A stretch of 64,000 nucleotides of DNA. Source: Mallotus nudiflorus (lineage: Eukaryota > Streptophyta > Magnoliopsida > Malpighiales > Euphorbiaceae). The position numbers and the translations under genes are program-made. The stretch lies in contig CANTUR010000066.1 in NCBI GenBank assembly GCA_947683625.1, positions 2,170,001 to 2,234,000 on the forward strand, given 5' to 3'. Positions 34,414 to 45,424 of this stretch are shown here, piece by piece; the first letter of the stretch is position 1, and each line of letters starts with the position of its first letter. The notes under the pieces were generated by a model that worked only from the letters and a program-made list of their open reading frames with translations, was not told the origin of the DNA and searched no databases.

Positions 34414-36126
34414 TAAAAATGAGGTAAATTATATCAGAGCTTACAAACTTTAAACATAGTACCTTTTTAGGTATAAAAATATTGATTTTATTTATATAGA
34501 GATGTCACTTAAAATAATTGTGACTAATTTAGATAATGTGGTACACTGAAATTGTCACATTAAAATTATTATGTCACACTAACATATCATCTTTTTTTTT
34601 TATTAGACTGTTGATTATAATTTATAAGGTTGAGTGTAAAAAAATAATAATAAAATCATGATCATCAGCTATGAAGAAGGTAGTATAACAATATGGTATG
34701 ATAATGTTTATTATTGGTATGATAATGTTTATTGAGTTGGACCATAATATATTAACTATGATGTGTCAAAAATACAAATTAAAATTATGAAACTAAATTA
34801 AAATTTAATGTTACGGTAACTTACATGCAATTAACCCCTAAAAAAGTAGGAAATATCATCACCTACCCTTAACTTATTAGGAATGTAACTCTTTGTTGAA
34901 AATATGTCTTGATCATGCTGTGACTCAAGAGTCGAGTCCTTTCTTTTTTCCCTTTTCTCTCTCGTTCCAGGAAATGGTCACATAGATTTGAGCAATTAAC
35001 ATGACTATTCCTAGCATAAATTTCAGCATATATTTGCCCCTTTTTTTTCCCCCTTGCTCTCTCGTTCCAGGAAATAGTCAGTTAGACTTGAGCAATTAAC
35101 ATGAATATTCGTAGCATAAATTTCAGCATATATTTGCACTTTTCTGCTTATTTCTGCTTCTGGTCTTTTGTTTTGTTCAGTTTCCCAACTTTTGAACTTT
35201 TGCACTTAATTTATTTAATTTTATTACATACGGTTAAAAATCATAATTATTATATACTAAACAAATGAATACCTTGATTTTGAAAGCGACATCAAGCAAA
35301 TTAATAAATTCATTAAAATTGTAATTTGATTTTTAAGTCTAAGGTGTTGATAGTGTAAGTATTGATTCTTAAAACTTTAAAATTAAGATAAGTAAAAATA
35401 TATATAAAAAAAATTATTCAATTTTATAAAAATAAGAGATATTAAACCATTCATCATTATAAAATAGAGATCCCCAGTGATTGGAATATTTTTATAAATT
35501 AAAAATAAGAAAGAAATATTTTTATAATTTTTTTTATTACTGTCTAAAACTAGCATAAACATAATTATTGTGTCCTCCTCAATCAAATGATACAGAATTT
35601 TAAAATTTTGGATACTTCTTATAAACTACATATCTTATACTAATAAAAAATTAAAATCTGGAGAATATCAAAGTGCTGCAAAAAATCATAAATCGTTAAC
35701 AATAAAATAATAAAATCACAAAATGCTACTCTAATTTTTATATTAAAAACTTAAAATAAAATAGCAAAATAAATGTAAATATTTATTTTCAAGTAGGGTG
35801 TCTTTTTCTTTGTAATAATTGCGTTCAGAAAATTGCTCCTTCATGGAAATTGCTGTTTGCTGCAGCGTTTTATATTGGACCATGTCAATGCCAAAACCCA
35901 CGTTGACCTTTATCTTGGACCAAGTCAAGAAATAACTCTTTTCTTTCTTCCTAGTTTATAACAATAATAATAATAATTATTATTATTATTATTATTATAA
36001 ATCAGTCCTTTGCTTAGAACTTTTCAGTTTCTCATCTAATAATATGTTCTCATTAAGATTTTAGATTGCAAATAGTTGTTCAAATATCCTTTTTTTTTTT
36101 TTTCCACAGTTTTATCATAAATCCAA
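34414..36126. other. intergenic region before the second receptor gene
   Basis: AT-rich with no gene. It holds a 100-bp tandem duplication (34941-35140), an (AAT)n/(ATT)n palindromic microsatellite at about 35962-36000 and a poly(T) at 36092-36104 just before the receptor ATG. Confidence 0.55.
34941..35140. repeat. 100-bp tandem duplication
   Basis: The phrase ctcgttccaggaaat and the following bases up to cagcatatatttgc recur exactly 100 bases apart (34961 and 35061), with a handful of substitutions. Confidence 0.75.
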
Positions 36127-37081
36127 ATGGTGCTCAAAAGAAAAGTTAGTGTGCTTGCTCTCTATACTTTTATCTGCTTTTTTACTTCCATTGTTGGTAC
36201 TGCAACAGATATTTATTGCTTGAAATCTATTAAAAACTCCATCGAAGACACTTATGGTAGCTTGAGTTCTTGGAATTTCAACAATCAGACTGAAGGCTTC
36301 ATCTGCAGTTTTACTGGAGTGGGTTGCTGGCAACCTGATGAGAACAAGGTCTTTTATCTTAAACTCTCTTACTTGGGGCTCAGGGGCCAATTCCCAAAGG
36401 GATTTGAAAGTTGTACAAGCTTACTAGATTTGGACCTTTCCAATAATGAGTTTCAGGGAACAATTCCAGCCGACATTGAAAACATACTACCATATATTAC
36501 CCCCTTGATCTATCCCCGAACAAGTTCTCTGGTGAAATCCCGTCAAACATTGCCAATTTATCTTATCTAAATATGCTTAAACTGGACCATAACAGTCCGA
36601 CTGGTCAGATTCCGCCACAAATTGCTGAGCTCAGTCGGCTCAAGACCTTTAGTGTGGCTAACAATCTATTGTCAGGGCCAGTGTCCAATTTTGATCAGCA
36701 CTCTGCTTACCCGGCTGTAAGCTATGCAAATAACACTGAACTTTGTGGAGGGCCTCTGGAAAAATGCAGAGATGATCGAAATAAATTTGTTGCCGGGTTT
36801 GTGATTGGCTATGTGATTTCTGCAGTTTCAGTTGTAGTTGTGTATGTGTTCTACTTCATACCTTGGCTGCACTCGGGGAAGAGGAACGCAATGATCACAG
36901 TAGCAGCAACGGTAATGTCCATGATGAAGAGAGAAAATAAAGCACAAATAGACCGCGTAACTAGTTCGTCCCTTGTGGAGATTTTACAGCAGAACTAGGT
37001 ACTCTGGCACCACTTCTTTTTTTCTTTTTTTTTTTTTTTTTACCTAAAGCTCTAAAAATTCAAACAATTTTAATTCACTTT

Positions 37082-37121
<40 letters not shown>

Positions 37122-39507
37122 AATTCCAAAATTTAATAAATATTTCTTTTTATAATATAACATTCACCTGTGTTGAGATATTAAAATTTATGATATTTTT
37201 CAATAATAAATATTAAAAAAAATTTCATAATACAACATTCACCTCTACTACAAACGGTTGTATTTGATTGCTGAACTCCCAAGATGAAATTAAACCAGAT
37301 TAAGTATAGTCGTCCTTGAAATGTGCAGAGTCTTGCATCTCTTCAAAAACTTCAACTCAAAGCTCTCTAAATTTCCTTACACTTTAACTTTCAACCTTCG
37401 AACTTCCATACTTGCAGATTTCACTCCAACTTCATCCAATGCTTTTACCTAGACAAACATAGTAACAATGAATAAAATCATACTAAACTTAACCTCAAAT
37501 GCTTTCTTATTATTCATAGTAGTAATGAATAAAATCATCCAATGCTTTTCTTATTATTTAGTAGTTAAAGTATAATACTTTATACCATTATTATTCGTCA
37601 TCTAAAATTATGAATTTTCTATTATATTAATAACATGTGACATTTAATTAACATATATATACAATAATAAATTTTATAACATTGAAAATTACTGAAATTT
37701 TTTTTACCATAGATAAATTATATATATTAATTTTTTAACAACCATAGTATGTTTAAAAAATGAACTGTAAAAATGTATTAATTTACTTTTTTTTTTTAAT
37801 CATATACATACTTAAAGTCAATTTATCTGTAAAAAAACACAAAAATACACTACTCTATTTTTTTTTTCCTTCGTTTTCCTTATGTTATTCATGGATTTGG
37901 CTTAACTTTCTACACGTGTTAATAAAAGATCAAATTCTCTAGTTATTAAAAATGGCAGCGGAGACAAGTCTACAACCAAAAGTTATGAAAAATTAGATTT
38001 AAATTAAGTTTAAAAAATTAATTAATTTAAATTAATAAATTATGCAATCTATACTAATATATAATGCTGGACACGGATTTTTCTGTTCATGTACAGTAAA
38101 ATCCGTGATCCAAATTAATTTCCATTTTGCCATTGCTCCCCTCCCCTCATGAGGAAACGACGCCGTTTGCTTTAAAAAAAAAACGAAGAGACCAGGTCAA
38201 CCCCAGCGGCCTGCCACTTATCTCCTTTCCTTTTTTCTTAATTTTAATTTGTTTTTCAGATATATTTTTTCATACATACACACACATTAAGTCTAATTTT
38301 TTCAGAATAGCTTACAAATTAATTTTCATTCATTATTGGATATTTATGTATTCATTTTTATATTGAATAAATATATTTATATCAGTGATAAATTATCTCA
38401 ACCAATCAAATTACTTAAAAAAAAGTATACACTTTAAATAATATATATATAGTATATTATTTTAATGTTAATTTGAAATCACAAATAAATTAATCTCTTC
38501 ACTTAGATTTTATTTGTAATAAAAATTAATTTATTAAGATATAATCCTAATCTAAATAGAACTATAATTCCTACTTTAATTAAGACTCTGTTTATTTATG
38601 AAAAATATTTTAACTTTTGAAAATTTTTTCTCTAGAAAATATTTTCCAAAGAAGATAGTTTTCAATGTTTGGCTCAATACTAAAAAACAATAAATTAAGA
38701 GATAATATATTTGAAAATAAAAGAAAATGCAATAATTGAGAAGTAAAAACATTGAAAAAGATATTAGAAAATGATTTTCTATATTCTTATAATAAGAAAT
38801 TATTTTTCCTTATTTTCAAGTTATTTTTTTACTAATAATTTATTTTTCTTTAACATATATATTTTTAATCTAAATACTGAAAAATAAAGGAAAAATATTT
38901 TTTGGAATAATATTTTTCGCAAATGAATGGAGTCTAAGTTAACTTCTATTTGTCTCTAATAAAATTTAAAACAATAAAAAATTTAGATGTAATTTTATTA
39001 AAAATATCGTTTTCATTTTAATTAAATAAGTATAAATGGAATTAGATAATACATTTAATAAATCTTATTAAATTAAATTTCATAAGTATATAAATGAAAT
39101 TAAAATGAAAAATATTTATAAAATAATTAATTACAAAAATGATTAATATAAAAGATGTTGAAAAAATTTATATAACTATTAAAATAGATTATTTATTAAG
39201 AATGTAATAAATTAATTTATTATAACTCTATAAAATTTTTAAAATTAAACTATTATGTGAATAAAATGTTAAAAAGTGTTATGTAATTAAATAAAATTAT
39301 TTTTAAAGCAAGAAAACATTAACATTAAAAGACATTGAAAGATGATATATAGTTGTTAAAATAGAAAACCTAATAAAATTATAATGAACACAAATCTATT
39401 AAATTATAATATTGATTACCTATATAAATTTTTTAAAAAAGTGCCTATATTATTTTTTGAAATTTTACTAGAATTCATAAGAAAATAACTAACTTTAAAT
39501 TAGGTAA

Positions 39508-40045
39508 ATTTATTTATCTGATAAATAATTATATCCATAAATTTTTCTAAAAGTAATTAGTCCATAGATTTTTCATAGAAACAAAATAGAAATTTTTTAA
39601 TTGTCTAATATTCTATTAAATTTTAATAAAAATAAAAATTAACTAATAATCATTATCTAATTATTAACTTTTTTTTTTTAACAAAATGGTGGATAGAATG
39701 TTTTTAGAGTACAAAAATAGAAAATTTACTTAGATTATACTATTAAATTAAAAATTATATCTTTTTACATGAATTTAATAAAATATATATTTTTATACTT
39801 TTCATTTTCCATTTATAAATTTTAAAAATTGTACCATCAAATAATTAGTAATTATATAAAATTATTTAATCTAAAATTAAAGTTTGTTTTATAAAAAATG
39901 GGTCCAATAATAATAAAAAATAATGTATGTGTGTATATATATATATATATATACACATACATTATTTTTTTTTTCTATGAAAAATCTATGAACTAATTAC
40001 TTTTAGAAAAAATTATGGATATAATTATTTATCAGATAAATAAAT
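39508..40045. repeat. long inverted repeat
   Basis: Arms of about 75 bases (39508-39583 and 39971-40045) are reverse complements with only a few mismatches; they share tatctgataaataattata and aaaagtaattag. The spacer is about 390 bases and contains a near-perfect AT palindrome (39921-39967). It could be a fold-back or MITE-type element. Confidence 0.7.
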
Positions 40046-40150
40046 AATTAGTAATTATGTAAAATTATTTAATCGAAAATTAAAGTTTATTTTATAAAAA
40101 AGGGACCAATGATAGTAAAAAATAATGTGTGTATATATATATATATATAT
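39840..40150 (+). repeat. direct repeat of about 108 bp
   Basis: 39840-39950 and 40043-40150 share taattagtaattat, aaaattatttaatc, aaaattaaagttt and the following GT/TA run, with about 8 differences. The second copy starts where the right arm of the inverted repeat ends. Confidence 0.7.
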
Positions 40151-41996
40151 AAGTTATCTATTATTATAAGAATTATTGATAATTATTTACTAAACAAACA
40201 ACTCTTAAGTAAATTATGCTTACTTTTAATGTATTACCACTTTTTTCAACTTTTTGTTTTCTCATAAACCATGAATTGGACAAATGATTTTATATTATGC
40301 TCTGCTGCGCTTTATTATATGGAGGAGTTGTGCAAAAAAAAATTATTCATTTTTTTTAATTTCAAAAAGCAACTTAAAAAAATAAATTTGAATTTTATAT
40401 TTAATAGTGAACAATTAAATTTTTAGATGTATAAACTATTATATTTTAGTTTCCCACTGCAAAGCATAGATAATTTTTATAGTATATTATAATTTTATAA
40501 AATAGCTCACAGTTGTATTATAAAAAAGAGGAAAAAATAAGGGTAAAATAAAAATAAAAAAAGGGGAAAAAATAAGAAGAAAATAAAAAAAAGAAAAAAA
40601 TTGCAAAGTAAGAAATAAATAAAAAAAAAAATTAACTCCAATTATATGATGTATTATATATATAAGGTTATAAATTCTACAACTCACTGAATTTTTTTTT
40701 AACTCAAAATTGAAAATTTCACAATTCTTATAAATAAGAGTACCAACCACACCATCCGAATTGGCAAAGTAGTGTTTTGTTTTTTCCTAGTGTATAAGAC
40801 GGCTGCAGGAATGTATTTTGTTTTCTAATGAAGTGAAATTCTATTCTCAGGTTTATAGTATGGAGCAAATGGTCACAAGATTGAACTATGCAGATTTCAG
40901 CAAGGCAACAAATAATTTTAGTGAAAATAACATAATTGGGTTGGGAAATATAGGAATAACGTACAAGGCAACGATTTCTAATGGAGCCTTTCTTGCGGTG
41001 AAAAAGTTGCATGACTCTTGTTCCCATGGAGAGCAACTTATGTCAGAATTTAAGATACTTGGTACGTTGAAGCATATCAATTTACTTCCACTTTTGGGAT
41101 TCTGCATCAAATCGAAAGAGAGTTTGCTCATCTACAAATATATGCCTAATGGCAACCTTTATGATTGGTTGCATCCTGTGGAAGAAGAAGCAAAAGTCCT
41201 GGAATGGCCTGTAAGAGTTAAAATTGCCATAGGTGTAGCAAGAGGCTTGGTATGGCTACATCATGGTAGTAATATGCGGATAATTCATCTTAACATAAGC
41301 TCAAAGTGCATCTTACTTGACGAGAATTTCGAGCCCAAGCTCTCTAACTTTTGGGAGGCAATGCTGATAAATTATGATGACAATATTTCTTGTGTGAACA
41401 ATGAGTTCTGGGAAGCGCCGTTTGTTAAAGAGGATGTGCTGAACTTTGGAGTTGTTCTTTTTGAGCTGATAATGAGCAATGATAGAGGCAGAACAGCCAT
41501 TTTATCAGCAGGTTATGATAGGTTTCAGAACGAATATATTAATCATCATACAAGTATTTCTTCAGAGTACTGTGACTTGATTGATAAATCTCTCGTCGGG
41601 AAAGGATTTGATGCAGAGATCTTTGAGTTTCTTAAAATTGCGAGTAGATGTACTCAGCAGATTTCAGACCAAAGACCGACCATGGTCCAATTATATGAAG
41701 ACATAAGACAGATAACAGAGAGATACGGCCTAATTGATGATTGTGAACAGCTAATGCAGCTTCAAATGTCCATTTCTAGACCTGAAGACAGAGTGGTTGC
41801 GATTGGAACAAATGAGGGCTATTTTAATAAATGAAACAGAACATAATCATTGTTGCTCTTACGCTTCCTTCAATGTCATTCACTTCGGAGATAACCTTCA
41901 TTATATCATGATCCCACATACTAAACAAATGTATCTCTATGTGTTTTATTAATGAGCTATTTTTGTTATATATTCATTTTTCACTCTACACCTTAG

Positions 41997-42333
41997 ACGT
42001 CTACCTCAGAAACCTTTGTTAAAAGAATGAGCTTTAAAGGTCTTCGCAATGCAACCGATAATTTTCGCCAGATAACATCACTGGGTTGGGACAGACAGGA
42101 ACCATGTACAAGGCAAAGCGTCCAAATGGTTGGTCCCTTGCAGTCAAGAAATTTGATAACTTGCCAGTCTGATTAACACTTTAGTGAATTGAGGATATTA
42201 GGGAAATTGAGACATGACAACATACTTCCACTACTTGGTTTCAGCAAACAATCCAAGAAAAGGTTTCAGATGTATATCAAATGGAAACCTGTTTGATCTG
42301 TTGCATTCAGTGGAAAGCAAGAAGAGGATGATT
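41997..42333 (+). pseudogene. third BIR1-like kinase-exon fragment
   Basis: Begins after a splice-acceptor-like ccttag and matches the start of the kinase exon (TSTS, then KRMSFKGLRNATDNF). A small deletion and frame change near 42070 follow, then GLGQTGTMYKAKRPNGWSLA and VKK, then LRILGKLRHDNILPLLGF in another frame. It ends near 42333 at a 14-bp palindrome. A shared nucleotide phrase (caaatggttggtcccttgca) makes it closer to the first gene than to the adjacent second gene. Confidence 0.8.
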
Positions 42334-43735
42334 GATCGATCAATCGATCTTTGTTACAAAATCTGAAACATGATTTCAAAGAGCAGCATAAAAGCCCTAA
42401 ATGAAGATAAAACGCTAATTAATCAAGAACTACCCTAAAAACCCAAGAAATCCAAAGTATTCTTCTTCCTTTGTTAACCAATCCGTTCGCTAATATCGAT
42501 ATTCGATAGGTTCGGTTAATTAATTGATGTCCTTATTTTTTATTTTTATAGAATTTCACTATAATAGTCCATTAATTACTTTATTAAGTCAAAGCATAAA
42601 AAATAAATAAATAAAGTGGAATTTTTTCCAAATAAATACCTAGGAATAATCTACTGTAATTATAACTTTTTTTTTTAACCCCAGCACATCCTGAGTTGTA
42701 AATGTTTAATTCTGATATCATTAATTTTAAAATTATCTTCTATTATGTAATATATTAATATCTAAAATTATATAACTTCTCTATTAATAAAAAAAATTAA
42801 TACAAAAAGAAGTAATATTTTAAAAAATAAAAATATAAAATAAGTGTATTTTTCTCATCTCATTTATAAAAAGTTAACTCGAAATCAAATTTAATTTTTT
42901 TTCAATTCAATGAATTTAAATATTGAAGTTGCTTTAATTAGCTAAACTTTTCTCAATTTGAATGTTATTATTATATATTCAAATAAAAAGCTGTTAACAT
43001 CAAATTAAAATTTTAAAATTATTATCATATATTACTGATTTAAAATTTAATCAAAATAAATTATAATATGTACTGATGAACATTTAGTATAATGTTTAAA
43101 TTTTTTGGAGCATTTTTTAGAACTTGAAGTTCTAATAATAATATTCATAATATTGTAACACTTAGTATATTCAAATAATATATTCATAATATTTGGTTTG
43201 AGGAATCAGAGTTAAGAGACAAAATAGAAAAAAAATCTCTAGTTTAAATAATTAAAAAGTTAAATTTAAATAGAAATATCAATAAAATTATAATAAAAAA
43301 TATGACATTTAAATAAAAATATATATATACTTATGATGTATATAAATATAATGGCAGAAGGATTATTATTGCACTGTGAAGCTGAGTTCAATAATGAATG
43401 AGTTTAACACCCAAAAAATCCAAATTTCGCTTCACATATGCTAAATCATATTAACCCACTGCTTGCATCGCTAAAAATATGTTTCCCACGACAAATGCCA
43501 ATGTGATTGCACCTTCTTCCATACTAAATCACAGAGAACGTAACCAACTCTACGATTATCCACAAAGCAACGAAAGAGGATGTTCTCATTAACCGAGACT
43601 CAAACTACCCATTTTTTTTACTCTTAAAGGATTTCCACAATTTCAGCCTCTAGATTCCTCACATGACCCCTACAAATATACGTACAATTTCAGAAACTAA
43701 ATTGATCATCCAAAAAGAAAAAGAGGAAAAAGAAA
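42334..43735. other. AT-rich intergenic DNA
   Basis: No gene seen. It opens with the palindrome ATTGATCGATCAAT (42331-42344). The last 350 bases before 43736 are less AT-rich and may be the old promoter and 5' UTR of the reductase pseudogene. Confidence 0.5.
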
Positions 43736-44265
43736 ATGGAGAGTGAGGGTGGTGAAGTGGTGAGCAACAAACAACTGATATTTAGGAACTATGTTAGCGG
43801 TTTTTTCTGAAGAATCAGACATGTATTTAACTACTGCTTCGATTAAAGTTACCACAAGAGAGTAAAGCTGTTTTGATCAAGAATCTTTATTTGTCTTGTG
43901 ATCCTTACATGAGATTTAAAATGAGAAATTCTCCTTCCGATGATCATGAGTTCTCTCCATTTCAACCTGGCTCTGTAATATCTCTCTGTCCCTCTTTATT
44001 AAGCAGTTCTGCTTATTTTTGTTTTACTTCTGACTTTTTGATGTTTGGATCATAAGATTGTTCAGGAAGAAACAAATGGATGAACAGTCATGTGTTAAAA
44101 GAAAAAAAAAATCCAAAGAAATTGAGCCATAGTATTAATCTATTTATCTATACTTTTTTAATAGCCGATGCAGTCTCTGGAAGTGGCAAAAGTGGTGGAC
44201 TCCGAGCATCCGGAGTTCAAGAAAGGTGACTTAGTACGGGGTTCAACCAACTGGGAAGAGTGTAC

Positions 44266-44319
44266 TCTTATAACAGAACCTTCTTTTTTTTTTTTTTGAA
44301 AGTTCTTATAACAGAACCT
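44266..44319 (+). repeat. poly(T) mini-insertion with a 16-bp duplication
   Basis: tcttataacagaacct occurs at 44266-44281 and again at 44304-44319, flanking 22 bases made mostly of T (44282-44303). It interrupts exon 2 of the reductase pseudogene at TLITEP. Confidence 0.85.
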
Positions 44320-44922
44320 GAGAAGACTCTTTTCAAAATACCCCATACTGATGTACCCCTTTCCTACTACACTGGACTTCTTGGTAACTATATTCATTCT
44401 TCAGTTAATTGGGATAATTAGATTAATTTCAAGTCCTGATATTCATCAACTGAGCTATACATTGATTGCTAATCTCCACAGTATTGCAATAAATTTTCCT
44501 GTTTCAGACTTATCAGAATCCAACCTTTTGAGGGATGGATTTCAGGCAGAATCTACAAGCTGAAAGGACTTCACTGAACATTAAAACATACTAAGCCTGA
44601 CAGCGAAATTATTGCATTATATAGTTTTCTTTTCTTTTTCATATTATTACTTTTCTAGTGATAACAGAAATATTTTGAGTAATTTATCAGCCGTTTTTTT
44701 TTTCTTATTATGGCTTTACTATTCGAGATTTTCTCTTAACATTTTTCTTCTATAGGAATGCCTGGGACGACTGCTTACTTTGGCTTCAGCTATATTTGTT
44801 CTCCTCGGAGAGGAGAGCGTGTCTACGTTTCAGCTGCGTCTGGTGCAGTTGGTCAGCTTGTTGGGCAGTTCGCAAAGTTGTCTGGTTGCTATGCTGTTGG
44901 AAGTGCAGCAAGTAAAGAAAAA

Positions 44923-45384
44923 GTGAGCTCTTAATTGGCATATCTTTTGTTCTTGTGACATGTTTCATATCTAATCAGATGGCTGAAAGTCACCATGACG
45001 CAGCAGAAGCTTCAACAAAAATAAATAGAATAAAATAACAATGGATAAATATTGTAATATGGTTATGCATAAATTTTAGAAAATAATTTTTTATAATCTA
45101 TCTATCGAAATAGACATTAAATATTCGATAATTCTAAAGAATATAAAAAATTTGGAAAGTAAGATAATTACGTCTCTTAGAAAATTTTATTGAAAACTAA
45201 AAACTTACCGACGTAATCCTAAGGTTCATATGGCACAAACCAACCAACCAATCCTAATTTTAATTAAAAAATAAAATAAAAACAATTCTAACTTAGCTAG
45301 GAAATTAAATCCCTAAAAATAAGCTAATTCAAATTTTAATCAATGTTAAATAAAAATAAGATAAAGATAAAGATAAAGATAAAG

Positions 45385-45424
<40 letters not shown>

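Larger units (their letters stand above)
38048..40482 (+). mobile_element. candidate non-autonomous Helitron
   Basis: The 5' end reads TCTATACTAATATATAATG after an A, like known plant Helitron ends. Near the 3' end, CCCACTGCAAAGCATAGA (40453-40470) resembles a decayed terminal hairpin (CCCGTGC-AAA-GCACGGG), followed 12 bases later by ATAG and a T, close to the CTRR|T rule. Insertion between A and T fits. A 14-bp hairpin (CACGGATTTTTCTG/CAGTAAAATCCGTG, about 38072-38107) sits near the 5' end. No Rep/helicase gene is present. One base of the 3' signature is wrong, so this is tentative. Confidence 0.4.
36999..40850 (+). other. intron of the second receptor gene
   Basis: 3,852 bp, twice the intron of the first copy, with GT-AG ends (acceptor attctcag). 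It contains a (TA)n at about 37092-37119, a short direct repeat (ataacattcacct near 37159 and acaacattcacct near 37240) and the candidate Helitron, which accounts for most of the extra length. Confidence 0.75.
36127..41834 (+). pseudogene. second BIR1-like LRR receptor gene, broken in exon 1
   Basis: Same architecture and start context as the gene at 9699. Exon 1 (36127-36998) gives a signal peptide, LRR cap, LRRs and a membrane helix (FVIGYVISAVSVVVVYVFYF). In the run of five C at 36500-36504 the frame shifts: residues after ILPYIT are scrambled, and the LRR resumes in another frame (MLKLDHNSPTGQIPP). The last codon of exon 1 is TAG (36996-36998), directly before the donor gtactc, where the other gene has CAG. 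Exon 2 (40851-41834, 327 codons) is open. It keeps GLGNIG and the VAVK-type Lys, but HRD is HLN (41286-41294) and DFG is NFW (41346-41354), so even a repaired protein would be a pseudokinase. The two exon-1 lesions could be real or sequencing errors. Confidence 0.82.

Noticed and set aside
45357..45380. Short regularly spaced repeats considered as a CRISPR-like array
   Set aside because: A simple microsatellite without unique spacers, in a plant nuclear sequence.
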